Of a stretch of DNA of 64,000 bases, positions 44,856 to 58,799 are shown one piece after another. The position numbers were made by a program, and so were the translations under genes. Where the stretch lies: contig CM059971.1 of assembly GCA_030490835.1 (NCBI GenBank), positions 41,836,012 to 41,900,011 of the forward strand. The letters run 5' to 3'. The notes below the pieces were generated by a model that saw only the letters and a program-made list of their open reading frames with translations, ran no database searches and had not been told where the DNA came from. The first letter of the stretch is position 1. Every line of letters starts with the position of its first letter. This stretch comes from Annona cherimola (lineage: Eukaryota > Streptophyta > Magnoliopsida > Magnoliales > Annonaceae).

Positions 44856-47822
44856 TGTGGCACCCCGAACCAAGGCGTCCACATAGTCCTTACTCCGGGA
44901 TCTTGTCGATTGGTAAACGTGACTCAGGATTGTTGCCCTGATCACGCGGCGAGATTTTTAATTGGATCTCATCCCATATCTTTTTTCTTTCTTTTTCTTT
45001 CATCACATAAACATATACTCATCATCATTCATAATGGACTTATCCATATCATCATAAATCATCAACTTCTCATATTATTCATAACTTCATAATTTCATAC
45101 AACCTATGTTCCTTTTCATCATATCCCATTAGAACATCTATTCATACAAAAATCCACTAACCTTTGTAGATTTCTCTTTTTCTTTAGCAACACATGCCCT
45201 TCATCTCTTGGCTTTTCCTCCACCTGTCTGAGGTTGGAAAAACAAAACATGAGTCGAAACTAAATAAGCAAGCATTCTTCTTTCATTTAAATGCATTTCT
45301 CTCCATTCGATAGAAGACACTTAGCAAGTGATCAACTATCAATGAAATAAAAACCTTTTCATAAAAATCATTTCATAAATATTGGATGTGTAGATACTTC
45401 CTTTTCATATCTGACATAAACCTTCGTGTGTGGGTACACTAGCCTGGGAAACATCTCACACAGCATGGTCCATTACGCTGGCTTCTCCGACTTGGCCTCA
45501 TCAAGGGGACCTCGCGTCCTTTACCCTAATTAGCCTACCTGGTCTCCTACATGTGTGACTTTTGATTCTCCCGGCATTATATACCTCTTACACCAGGTGA
45601 CTTGTCATTCTCATGTAGAGAATTATTTGCACCATCCCTTTAAAACATAATTTCAAATCCATACATTCCTTTTCAATCTATGTATGAAAATGCAATGCAT
45701 TCATTCACACATAACACTCCTTTGCCTCCACCTCTTGGGAGGACGCTGCCGGCACACAGCCCATACGACTCGACAATAGTGAAGGGGGACCCTATGATGC
45801 GCTTTCTACCTCTACCAAAGCCTCTTCATTATGCATCATACATGTGCACATGTCCATGAACATCAAATGATATCGATATGCCGGAATGACTTTTCATAAA
45901 AACTCATAAACATTTATCATTTCAAAACATTATAGGAATGACCACCCTTAAACACATTTTATAAATACTTGAGAATAAAACATATTTTCAACAAGGTTTG
46001 CTTGCTTACCTTCTCAGTTCGTGTCATCAACCTTTTCCTTTCCTCTTCCTATACAAGAAAATTGGATATTTTATCCATATATTCCTTGTCTTAGATTGCC
46101 TTCCATGCATGCTTTATAATCACATATTACCTCATTTTTATAGAGGTTATCCCTTTATAAGTACTTGGTCATTATCTCCTTATACGGATTTTTATCCATA
46201 AATCCTTAAAAATTAAATCAATACATCCTTACAAAAATAAATCTTAATTTTTTCCAAAATCACGTTATTCACTGTTCATAGTTAATGTTCATGATAACTG
46301 TAGCAGGTTACTGTTCATCCGAGGATACTGTTCACAGCGTGTTGGTTACTGTTCATGGGTTTCAAAAATTGACATTTTTCTAAAAATAAAAAATATCACG
46401 ACATAGCTCTCAGTTAGTATATCATGAGAAAATTCATGAATTTTGAATTTATCATCATTTACTTAGCCAAATAAGTCATTTTCTTCATATACTGAAATTC
46501 ATCATAATTTCACTTAAGCATAATCCTTAAATCCAAAAATCATGAAATTAATATATCATCATTCTAACATTATAACTATCATAAATATTCATCCCAAATT
46601 ATCATGTACCAATTTTAGAGCATTATTTACACATATCATATGTTATTTTCCCGAATGCTCTATCTTTGCCCCAAATTTTTTATGTTTAGGCATAATTCCA
46701 ATTTGGCATAGTAACTACACTTATTTTCTCATGATTAGACATTATCTAAGCATGGTTTTACCCTACTTAACACCCAAAAGAATTTGGGAAGGCTACCCTT
46801 ACCTCAAGTGGAGAACTCCTCTCCCCCTTCTCTCTTTCTCTCTCTTTCCTTCTTTTTCTCTTTCTTTCGTCTCCTCCTCAAGCTAAAACGTGGTGGGGGT
46901 GGAAAAATGCCCAAATTTGGAGCTGGGTGGTGTGCGTTGGTCGTTCACCCCATTGCCCTATTTATAGGATTTGTTTTTTCATCAAATTGCATTTTACCCC
47001 CTCTTGCTCCATGGGTTAAATTCCAATTATTTTTCTTCAAAATCCATGAATATTTTTTTGAGCCAAGTGCAGCCTCCTTGCTGCCCCATCATGTTCACTG
47101 TAGCTACCCCTTCTTAATTATTTTTGTATTATTTAAAAATTCATATTTTATGCTAAATTCATCTCATCCATTGATTGTTTGATAAGGATGATTTTGGGCC
47201 GTTGATTTTGGCTCCAAATCCCATGCCCCTGCTCTCCTTAACCCTTGTGCTGATTTTTCATTTATTATCTATCTATTTAATTAATTAAAATTAATCCAAA
47301 GTCAAATTATAATTAATGAAAAAGTAAAGCTACTTTTTGATCTTCAAACGACGTTTAATCTTGACCCCTGATTCATGATTTTTGATCAATCTTGGACCAT
47401 TCATCATGTCCATCATCATATTTTGGTCATCCATAAAAAAATTTCATCTCAATCCGACGTCCGGATTGCAAGATATGAATTTTTCTTCATTTTCTTCACG
47501 AAATCCATAAAAATCTGAAAATTAATATTTTAATCCAAAAAGAACTTTTGTTCTTTAGTGGGAAGATTCCTTTTTGTCTTTTATGATTAAGTTAATCCAA
47601 AGTGATTAACTTAATATATTCCTTAATCTCACATTTACTATTCACGTTTCACTATTAATGTTTACTATTCATCCGAATTAACATTCCATAATTAGCTATT
47701 TAATCTTCCAATTCCACATATTGCAAAATATCATTAATATATATTTCATATAAATATCATTATATTACCTAGGGTTTATAACTCTAAGGTTTCATACACG
47801 TTCCTAAAATCGGGATTTCACA
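44856..47822 (-). mobile_element. Solo LTR of family A, 2967 bp, nested in family C
   Basis: TGTGGCACC at 44856 to TTTCACA at 47822. Minus-strand TATA box near 46967, TACTGTTCA-like array at ~46268-46350, and module arms near 45265 and 46005. The C/T-rich leader (46815-46880) is typical of this family. No genes. Confidence 0.9.
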
Positions 47823-47827
47823 AATAC

Positions 47828-49710
47828 TCAGTAAGCAAGTCCTTTCATTTTGCAAATAAACATTTTCCGTTTCCTTTTTTTTGCATTTCATAAATATAAA
47901 AATGCAATGCATTCAAGCATACATGACATTTCTCATGATGGAACGCTAGCCAGGCGTCCATCACCTGATCCTGCTCCCATTTCAGGGAGGGTGCCGCCGG
48001 CCTCAGCCTATATTAGCGACTTGATCATGCTAGAGGAGGACAACCGGTCCAATTACACCTCTCTCATGACCTAATCCTCGTGCACCATGTACATTCATTC
48101 TCATCTAGCATGTCATTTCATGTATAAATAATTTTACACAAATAATTTGCAAACAATTTTCAACAAATAGAAATATTCTTTGTAATTCAAATATTATAGG
48201 AATGGTCATCCTTAAACAAGATTTAAAATATCCAAATTCAATTATTTATAACACGTTTGCAACACAGATGAAAAACGTCAATTTTGGAGATATAACTTGC
48301 TTACCTGTAAAATTAGCTTGTACCTTCCACCTTTTTTTTCCTTTTCTTATACACATAAAAGGACCATTTTTTCATATAATATCCTATGCTTGCACATTTT
48401 ACTAAATTTTTTTTCTAACCCACATGTGTTCATTTCACATAACTATCTTCTAACCATATTTACGAACTTGGCTATTATTAACCATTCTTATCCTCGTTGA
48501 ACTTTCTTCAAGGTCTAACCTATGCTAACTGCCCTAGTGATATATGGACGTCTATCCTATTTCTACATCAAATCTTCATATCAATTTGGATCACTTTCAC
48601 TTCGTTTTCATATTTCTTTTTGATTATTTCTCAAACTGTCCTCATTTGCTGAAATTAGGCGTACTGATTTCTTTAAATCTTGATTTGTAATCAAATCAAG
48701 TTATTTAATTCTTAAATTTCTATCATACATCAATAACTACATTAATTAACCCTCATAAATATTTTAGCAAGAAATATTAACATTATATATTTATTTTGGC
48801 ATTTTCACTATGATGGACAGTGTTGTGAAATCTGTAACAGCCTTAATCATGTAAATTTTAAACCATACTTATGTCATCCAAAAATCACATTTGATTTTTG
48901 TCGAATGATAATCATGATATCTTATACATCATATCAAAATTTCAGATCAAAACTCCATCTACAAAAAATTATTTAAAATTATTTACTACAGTTGATCCGG
49001 TCACCCATTTTACCCTTTTTAGGTTGATCTTCTCAAATTTTTAATTTACAACCTGCTTAATATTTTAATCTGAAAATTTAGTTGTTCCTTAATGATAATA
49101 TAATGAGCTTATACACGAATTTTCATGGAAAAGAATCCTTCGTTTACTATCTCATTCATATTTTGGTTTTTTAACATCACATAACCTAAAAATCTATTAT
49201 TTGGTTCACAGCAATTTAACTCAGTATTTAATCATTCTTGTTGATTGTTAAATCAATTTGTAATTTAAAAATGTTTCTTAGATAATTTAGAATCGAAATT
49301 CAGACTTCATGAATAAGGACCGAGATAGCTATTCAGAAGCTATAAATTTCTGACGTGAAGAATAGAAAATATATTAAAAGGAAATAAAAACCTAGTTTGA
49401 ATGCTTGGATTGTTGGAATACTGGTTCAGCCCCCCGCCCCGCCCCCCCCCCCCCCCCCCCCCATTTTTTTCAATCAACGTCTAGCAATACTCCTCTATTA
49501 CATTTCAGCGGCAATACTCCTTTTATACATATCTCAACAACGGTTTACCATGGTTGAACATTAACCTTACTTTAGTTGCTGCTGTAATTTAATTACAGCT
49601 GTTGAAATTTTATAATTCCAGCAACTTCATGCAATTACCGTACGTGCATGCTCCTGGATTTTTCATAATTATTTTCTATGCATAATATTACATGCACCGG
49701 CATCAGCGCA
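47828..49710 (-). mobile_element. LTR of family C, main segment
   Basis: Continues 44855. It has a short module between CTCAGTAAGCAAG (47827-47839) and CTTGCTTACCTG (48296-48307), only 456 bp. The part at 48660-49100 is similar to family B at ~34310-34700 and ~56940-57300, so C is a diverged relative of B. A 21-C run lies at 49442-49462. The U3-like end is cut by a sense family-B LTR at 49711. Confidence 0.75.
49442..49462. repeat. Homopolymer of 21 C
   Basis: Preceded by CCCCCCGCCCCG. Possibly a polymerase-slippage or assembly-sensitive site. Confidence 0.9.
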
Positions 49711-51032
49711 TGTGAAATCCTAACCCATGTAGGACCAATGTGTATGCATCAATCATGTATATGATGTTCATTTGTGAATTATTGAATTATGAAGGTATTT
49801 TATGATTTTTGCTAATTATTGCAATTAGGGTTTTGAATTAGCAATAATGAAGGGATTAATCATTTTGAGCTAAAATGAGACAATGGGTTTAGAATAAATC
49901 ATTTGTGATTTAAATGTGCAAATATATCATGAAAAATCATTTTCCATTATTTAAAATGAATTATGGGAATTATTATGGAAATTGCAAGTTTAGTGGAAAA
50001 ATATTGGAAAATTCATAACTCAATGCCTGTAAGGCGGATTTAAGTGAAATTTGAAATGGAAATCATTAATGTTGGCTTGGTATTAGGGAATAAATGGTTT
50101 ATGAAAATTCTTGAAGAAATAAGAGTTATGATTTATTAATCATATTTCAATTTCAACCGTTAACTTTAAACGACTATAACGGGAGCTAGGAAACTCGGAT
50201 TGAGATGAAATTTGAAATGGTTGAATGAAGTTGTGAGATGTTTATTTTGGATGGCTTGGATTAAGCATGAAATGTGGGGAAAATACCTGCAATGAAAAGG
50301 TAAGCATGGTTGACTAATGCTCCACATGAGTACATAACATTTAATGCTAGAGTACCAAGCATAAATGCATGATGTGAATGGAATTTGAGGTGGTGATTGC
50401 TGGACCTTTTTGGAGATTTTGTGCAAATATTTGAAATGCATATATGTGAGAATTATCCATCCATTTAATACATGATATGATGAAGCTACAAGAGCATAGC
50501 CAAGGTGGCAATAAGGGGACGTCCAAGGGGCTGTTTGGTGCTTATTCGTGATTTTTATATTTTTTAAAAAATGGATATAAGTTGCTGGGATGCAAGGACA
50601 TGATATGTGCATACAATAATGGAGATTTTTAGCAATAAAAAAATTGAAAAAGGCAGGTACATACAGCTGAAAACGTGGACAACTTACGATGATGGGAAAT
50701 GTGATTTTATGTGCTAAGTTGCTGCAATTTTTGCTAAATTTATTTACATAAAATTAATGCATAAATTAATGGGTAATTAAGTGTACAATTTAACCTTAAA
50801 TTAGGGTTGAAACAAAAATGAAAAATGGATGCAAAAATGGGCAGCCATGGACGTGCAAGTTGGAATGCATGGACGGTTGGGATTTTTGATGCAGATTTTG
50901 ATTTTGTAAAATGGTAAAACCAGATTTTACTTGGCCGTAAATGTGCCACCACATATGGTAGGTAAGGGAGCATTTAAGGAGTGTGGAAATGCACCACCAA
51001 GTGGGCCCCACAGCTGGAAAAATTCCAGCAAC

Positions 51033-51039
51033 TATAAAA
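51033..51039 (+). promoter_or_regulatory. Candidate TATA box of family-B LTR
   Basis: TATAAAA about 1.3 kb into the LTR, before a purine-rich leader. The matching site in the antisense copy near 57830 is degraded. Confidence 0.6.
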
Positions 51040-52963
51040 CCCCATGCACGTTGAATTGAGAAGGGATTTTGGAAATTGCCTAAGTGCTGAAAACGTCCAA
51101 GGCAACAGCAGCAGCTCACGTCCATATTTTCCAGAAAAAAGAGGAAGGAAATTAAGGAGAAAAGAAGGAGAAATTGAGAAGAAAAGCATCTCAAAGAATT
51201 AGAGATTGAGTTGGCTCAAAACCAAGTAAGTATGTGTTTGGTTTTACATTGTTTAACTTGAGTTTTTAAACTCAAAACTTGAAAATGAAAAGGATGCTTA
51301 AAGGATATGTAAAATGGTGGTTTAATATTCTCTTGAATGAATATGGAATAGATATTAGTTTTATGAATGAATTTACAAGATTAAGCAAATGAAAGTGAAG
51401 TTATGCATGTGTATTAAGTGGAAAATCCAAGTTGATAAACCCTAAACTTCCAAGACAAGTTGCTGTTTTGGTTTGATGATGTGATTAGATTATGAATCAT
51501 GTATCCATGCAAAATATAAGGCGATCTATGCTTAAATAATAAATTTTTGAAGTTATGAAATGCAAAGCATTGATTTTGACCTAATTCCTACGTTTATATG
51601 CTAAAAATGTTATGAAAATGGGTTTGCATGTTTTATGATTGTTATATAGGGTAAAATACCCTAGGTTTAAGGTATTATGGATGCCCAAAATGATTTGGGA
51701 AAATAAACCCTGAAACTGATTTTTATGAATTATATGAAGGAACGTCAAACCGACGTGAAACGGGACTCAAAAACGTGTGGGTAACTTTCTGTTTTGAGAA
51801 ATGATAATGCATGGATGTTAGATATGTTATAAATCCCTAAATATGGATTAGTAAAAATGGATTTATTTTCTGAAATTTCGGAATTATATGACTGCATAGG
51901 GTTATGTGTCAAAAGACACGTAAAACGGGTGAAAACGGGTTCCAAACTTGCTGTTTTGGAAACCTAGGTTGAATAGATTTAAATCCCATAAAAATACCTT
52001 GAATGCAGTGGTAATTAAGGTTAATTAAATCCCTGAAAAATGTATTAAATTTCTGAGTTAGCAAATTTTATGAAATGCATTATGTTTATGTGCTAAATGA
52101 GCTTATGTGAAGGGATAAAGGTAAATGGGTGATGAATGACTTATGAAAAATGATTTTTAAGCAAGAATGCATGAAAATGAGATGAATTCCATGATTATAC
52201 ATCTATTTTGAGTGTATGATGATTTATTTCAAAATTTGAAATTATTTAAGGAAGCCTAAGGCAATAACATGTGCTAAAGCAAGCACCGTTGTGTGTGTTG
52301 TGGAAAAAATGGATAAATGGAAAAGTGAGCTCAATGAACTTATGAATGATGTTTATTGAATGAAGTTTGTGTGATTAAAATGAATACCCAGTGTATAGGG
52401 TCGTACATATTATGTTATATGGCAGCCGAAGAAATGTGTATAAAATGTGCTGATATGTGCAAAATGAGCTATACATGTGTATGATGACTTATGAAGTCAA
52501 ATAAATAATGTATGTATATGGAATGGGTTGGAAAACTAAATGAAATATGAGAAAATGAAATAAATGAAGAATCATACTTTTCTCATGTAGGCAAAGGCAA
52601 AGAAAAAGTGGTGACGGAAAGCTAAGAAATTCAGGTAAGCAAGCAAATTTTCTAACGGATTTTTGCTTTTCTAAATTGTTTCCATAAATGCAATTCTTGT
52701 TTTAATTTACTTGATGAAACTATGGAAATTGTTTCTAATGTGTTTAAGGATGGTCATCCCTTAGTAAAATGATATTTTACTTCAAATACAATGTTATGAA
52801 ATCTTTCTTTGATAAATGCTATGGAAAAATGATGTGATTCCATGTTTCTGATTGAAAAATCATGCTAGCATGTTAAAGATGAATTTATACAAAATTTCAT
52901 GTGCACAGGTTATTAGGTACATTTGAAGGGTATAAGTGGACCGATTGTCCCCCCTTGGTGTGA

Positions 52964-52968
52964 CCAAG
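52964..52968. repeat. Presumed target-site duplication CCAAG (left copy)
   Basis: Stands immediately before TGTGGCGCC at 52969. The right copy would lie after the end of the window. Confidence 0.6.
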
Positions 52969-55900
52969 TGTGGCGCCCCGAACCGAGACGTCACTTCCTT
53001 ACCTCAAGATCTATCGATTGGTAAATGTGAATCAGGATTGTTGCCCTGATCACGCGGCGGTTTTTTAATTGGAATATGTCCAGAATTTTTTTCGATTATT
53101 CATCTGTCATCATTCATAATCTTGACATGACAATCATCACACATTGTGACATTTCACTTGTAATAAAATTCATCATTTCATTCATAGCATCTTTATATGC
53201 CTGTCGTTATACACTGAATCATCGTATAAATCATACTTTCATACATTCAGTCATTAATTCACATGGAACTTAGAACTCTAACTAAGTTCGAATATACATA
53301 AACACATAGCATCTTTACCTGCCTTTTTGCAGTGAAAGATTCCTTGTCCTAAGTATCATGTTTCATATCCATACATCCATACATTCAACAATTGAATCAT
53401 ATATAGAACTTAATATTCTCATTAAGTTCACATACACATTAGCTTACCTTAGCATATTTATGCTTTTTCATTCCTCATAGCCTTCAAGGCTATCATCATG
53501 GACCTTCCTCCATGTCTGAGGTTCGCAACCTTCTGAGTCTCCTCAGTACCTGTCTAAGGGTTTGGAAAACAAAACGTGAGTGACAACTCAGTAAGCAAGC
53601 GTTTTAGGGCAAGGCTTCTTGAAAACCTTTTTCATAAACATTGGGAATACCTTGTTCCTGAGGACATGCATATGTCCTAAAATACCATCATGAAATCCTT
53701 TATTATAAGGACAATTTCATGTCCTTGAATGCTTTCATAAAGCATTCATTCTTAAAATCATTTACAAGCCGCGCCTGGGCTTGTTTAGGCAAAACATATA
53801 CATTTTACCTTTAATGATGAGTTTCCATTAATCTTATATGAACATTCTCAATGTTCATAGCCATTACATGAAATCATTCGGTTGCCAGTGGACATTTTTC
53901 GTCCAAAACAACATAAATACTTAGGCAACGGAGACATCTCATGTCTCAAAACATCATTAACATAAACCATCATAAAATTCCTTAGCCAAGAGACATTTTA
54001 TGTCTCAAAACATCATTAACATAAGCCCTCATAAAATCCTTTAGCCAAGAGACATTTCATGTCTCAAAACATCATTCACATAAGCCATCATAAAACCAAG
54101 AGACATTTCATGTCTCAAAACATCATTCACATAAGCCATCATAAAATCAAGAGACATTTCATGTCTCAAAACAACATTTACATAACCTTATTGGCAATGG
54201 ACATTCATATGTCCTTAAACATCAATCACCTAAGCCTTTCTCGGCACAGGACATTCTCATGTCCAAAAACATTCTTTATTTAGGCTCTTTTACAAATGAA
54301 CATAAATCCTTTTCATAATTCCCCGTCTTGGGGCTTGTTTATAGCAAACAAGGAAAACCATTTTCATGAATGCATTTGCATAAACACATTTCCTTTAATT
54401 CTTGTTATTTACACTTTTGTGTAAAACCCCCTTTCTTTTAGGGTAACCATTTCATAAAAATCCCTTTAGGATACTTTCATAAAATCATATTTTCATAACC
54501 CAATCTTTGGGCTTTTCAGAAATAAAACATAAGCAAATGCATTTCTCTCCATCCAGTAGTGACACTTAGCAAGTGATCATGCTACCTTTTGGAAGAGAAT
54601 CCTTAACAACACGCTAGCCAGGCGGTTGTTCACTTATCCTGCTCCCATCTCAGGGAGGGCGCCGCTGGCACTCCTGCCATCCCTTAGCGACTTGGCCTTA
54701 TGTAGAGTGGGCCCCGGTCATCCCAACCGTGCTCTACAACCAGCCTATTCCTTGTACCGGTGCACCGTACGTTATCCTAACGAACCGCAGTCCGTTTTGG
54801 TTTGAAGAACCACAGGCCGCAACCCATGTTCTTTTAAACCGGGATCACAGACCGCAGCCTGCATCCATATGCACAAAAATCATAGACCGAAGTCTATATT
54901 TAACAATTATTTTCAAAACCATATCACAGACCGCAGTCCGTGTCAACTCGTAAGCGAGCGCACCCACTTTAACAAGTTGTTATTTGAAATCCAGTTTTAG
55001 GATGACCTTCCTTAAATTCCTTTAGAAAAGTTTTGAGTAAAATATTTTGATAAACATTTGAAACGTTTGAGAAACCATACATCTTAAAATCCTTTTAATA
55101 AAAGAATTTCAAATCCTTTGAATTTTCACAAATAAAACATATTTTTCTCTAATATTTTCTTGGTTTCTATTTCAGGACCTTTTGTTTACAAAAGTTATGC
55201 AATTACGCTATCCCCTTGTCCTTCACCTAAACATTTAATAATTGTCCACATATCAATCATTTTCACATAGAGGAAAATTGCATAGTCTTTTGCATGCCAT
55301 CAAGCAACCTGAAATTAAACCATTTTATGAAATCAATCATAGGAGGTTGGTCATCCATAAATCTCTTTCAACACATCCGTAGAAACATTTTTCCAACATT
55401 TTCAACATAGATTTCCTTATCCAAAGGAAACCAAAACTGTTCAAATATCATTTCAAAACATGTGGACTATGTCCAAAACGTAATTTAATATTGAATTATC
55501 TTGACCTAGGAAAACAAATTTTTTTCATCATTGTTTATCGCGAGTTATTGTAGAAATAACTCAAAACCCATTTACAATCAATATTTTGTGAAAAAGGGTA
55601 AAATTCCCTTTTTCTTATAAAACGCTGTTGAACCATATCATATAGAACTTGCTTCCTCAAAAGCAAATTCTTAAAACCATCGATATCAAACATGAAATCC
55701 TTAAAACAACATTAACGAGGAGAACTTGCTTACTCATAAGCAAAATTTCTCAATTCCATTAACATGAAGCATTCCCATCCTTGGCAACACTTAGGATAAA
55801 TTATTTATCTTAAGAAGTGTCGCTTGCTTCCCATGAAGCAAACCTTGAGACTTTTCATTAAAGTCATCATTTTTCAAAGCTTATGGCTTTGCATTAAAGC

Positions 55901-58799
55901 CATCATATTCAAAACTTGTGCTTGCCCATTCGTAAAAACATAAGCATAAACATAGACATTTCAATCATATCAATCACATAGAAAGAAAATGCATTTTAGA
56001 AAGTTTGCTTGCTTACCTGAGATCGCCATAATCCCTTTTCCTTCCATTCTTTTCCTTGCCTACATGAACATAATATGGTTTTTCATACATTTCTTGTCAT
56101 TGCATTCCATTTAGTTTTCCAACCCATTTTCATTAGCATATATCCTTCATAATTCATCATACACATATATGGCTTAATTTGCATATATTAGCACCGTTTT
56201 CACACATTTGGCTATCACACATCATAGCCTATACATATAACATGCACATAACCATAAAATTAGGGTATTCATTCCAATATCATAAAAATTCATTCCATAT
56301 GCATCATTCATAGCTTTATTAAGCTTACTTTGCAATTTTTTCCATTTTTTTCCAAAAATACACATACGGGTGTTTCTTCTACGTACATAGCATTGCCTAA
56401 ACTTCATAATTCAAATCCAAACTTTTGGATTAATAACATATCATTCCAAACAGATCCATAAACATGAAATTCATCTCATTTTCATGCATTTTTGCATAAA
56501 ATCATTTTTCATAAATCATTCATCACCCGTTTATCATTATCCCTTCACATAAGCTCATTTAGCACTTAAACATGATGCATTTCTTAAAATTTCTTAACTC
56601 AGAAATTTAACCCATTTTCCAGCGGGTTAATTACCCTTTAATACCACTTTACTTAAGGTATTTTCATGGGGTTTAAATCCATTTTCCATAGGTTTCCAAA
56701 ACAGTTAGTTTGGAACCCACTTTTAACCCGTTTAACGTGTCCTTTGACACATAACCTTAGGTCATTATATAAATCCGAAATTTCAGCATATAATTGCACT
56801 TTTCTTGATCCATATTTAATTATTTAACACATAACTCAATTTGGATCATTTCTACACACGTTTCATATTTCTTTTTGATTTCTTTCTCAAACTAACCACA
56901 TATGCTGAAATCAGGCGTGCTGAAATCTTAAAATCTTGAATTAATATCAAATCAAGTATTTTTGATCTTAAATTTCTACCATACCTTAATAACTTCATAA
57001 ATTAACTTTCATAAAATTTTCAGCACGAAATATTAACATTACATATTTATTTGGGGATTTTTACCTTGCTGAACAGTAAACTCCATTTCCAGTCAGCCTG
57101 AATGACGTTATTTATGGGGTTTATTTACACCCATAAAAACCTCATTTTTAAATTTTTCCTGTTATCCCCAATATGTCTTGTACGTCATGTAAAATGTTCA
57201 GCCCGAAAACCCTTGTAGAAAAAGTATTAAAAATCCTTTTCTACAGCTGATCCTGTAACCCGTTTTACCCTGTTTGGGCTAATATTCACGGATTTTTAAT
57301 TTCCAACATACATATCCTTTTAAGCTGAAACTTTGGTCGTTCCTTAATCATATCATGAGGATTGTTCTCAAAACTTTTCATGATAAAATTCATCCATTTA
57401 CTGTTCCGACCATAATTTATTTTACAACATCATATATCATTCAAAACTTCACTTTCCATCATCTAAATCATGGAGTTTCATGCATGCAAGCTAAAACCCA
57501 TTCCATATTCATTCAAATGCTTGTTGAATCATCACTTTAAAGCATGTTGAAACATCATATTTAGAACCTTGGAGTTCAAGAACTCAAGATAACCAAATCA
57601 AATTAACCCATGTACTTACTTGGTTTGATGCTCTCCAAACCCTAATCACATGAGCTACTCTTCTCCTCTAATCTCCCATTCTTTTTCTCCTTCTTTTTCT
57701 CCTATTTTCCTTCCTCCTTGCTGGCCAGGTTGGGGACGTGAGCTGCTGTTGCTTGGGGAAGGAATTTCCAGCCCTTGGAAATTTCCAAGAACTCTCTCTC
57801 TCTCTCTCTCTCCTCACATGCACGATCACCCTTGTGTAGCTGGATTTTCCAGCTTTGTGGGCCCCACTTGTGCTGCAATTCCACACACTTAAATGCACCC
57901 TTATCTACCTTATGTGTTGGCACAATTACAGCCAAGTAAAATGGGTTTTTACCATTTTCTAAAAATCAAAAAGGCAACTTTAATCACAACCATCCACTTG
58001 TCCACAATTGCCTTTCTTTGCTTAGCCCTTAAGCAACTTGTTACTTGCTCTCCAAGAAAGCCATTTCTCATGATAATTAGCTTAATCCATTCCATTCATC
58101 TCATAGATTTCATAATTTTATTCCATCGTTTCAAATTTCATCTCAATCCGACGTTTCTACGTCGAGTTATGACCACTTGAATATATCTTTTGGATTTGGG
58201 AATACAAATAATTAATTAGCACCCTAATCCCATCATGATTCCCTTAATCCAATCCATTCAACATAAACATCTCATAATTTCATTCAACCGTTTCAAATTT
58301 TATCTCAATCCGAGTTTCCTAGCTCCCGTTACACGCGTTTGAAGTTAACGGTTGAAATGAAATTAGACTTAAAAAAATTCATAATTCTCATTTCATCAAG
58401 AATTTTCATAATATTTTCATTCCATAATACCAAGCCTAATATTAACAATTTTCATCTCAAATTTCACTTGAATCCGCCTTCTAGGCGTTGAGTTATGAAT
58501 TTTCTAATATTTTCCTTCACACTTGACAATTTCCATCTTTATTTCCATAATTCATTTTAAATCACGAAAAATGATTTTTCATGATATAATTGCATACTTA
58601 AATCACAAATAATTCATTCTAAACCCATTATCTCATTTGGGCTCAAAATGCTTAAATCACATCATTAATGCTAACCCATAACCCTAATTGCCATAATTAG
58701 CAAAAATCATAAAATACCTTCATAATTCCATAATTCATAAATAATCATCAAATACATGTTCAATGCATACATATGGCTTACTTGGGTTAGGGTTTCACA
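52969..58799 (-). mobile_element. 3' LTR of young non-autonomous family-B element, 5831 bp
   Basis: TGTGGCGCCCC at 52969 to TTTCACA at 58799. Over the 2420 bases that can be compared with 61581-64000 (offset 8612) I see two substitutions (54649 C / 63261 T; 55364 T / 63976 C) and no indels. Module arms at 53587-53600 and 56007-56021 enclose 2406 bp with palindrome series and CAGAC/GTCTG dyads. A CT microsatellite lies at ~57792-57812. Apparent ORFs recur identically in both LTRs and show no protein-family features. Confidence 0.93.
53931..54167. repeat. Five-unit tandem array of GAGACAT/ATGTCTC palindromes
   Basis: GAGACAT starts at 53931, 53990, 54049, 54100 and 54151 (steps 59, 59, 51, 51). 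Each is followed within 3-4 bases by ATGTCTC. The array recurs at offset 8612 in the second LTR. Confidence 0.92.

Larger units (their letters stand above)
49711..52968 (+). mobile_element. LTR of family B, sense, 5' part
   Basis: Starts TGTGAAATCCTAACCC at 49711 and parallels the complement of 58799 downwards. TATA box at 51033-51039. A splice-donor-like CCAAGTAAGTATG lies at ~51222-51234. The module start CAGGTAAGCAAGC is at ~52632-52644. It is interrupted at 52968 by the young antisense element; its own 3' end lies past the window. The 148-residue antisense frame at 50166-50612 is not a recognisable gene. Confidence 0.85.

Noticed and set aside
50166..50612. 148-residue antisense reading frame
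   Set aside because: It lies in a family-B LTR, has no domain words, and is not kept in sister LTRs.
53931..54167. Regularly spaced repeats resembling a CRISPR array
   Set aside because: The spacers are themselves repeated, the units are palindromic LTR sequence, and the context is a plant retrotransposon.
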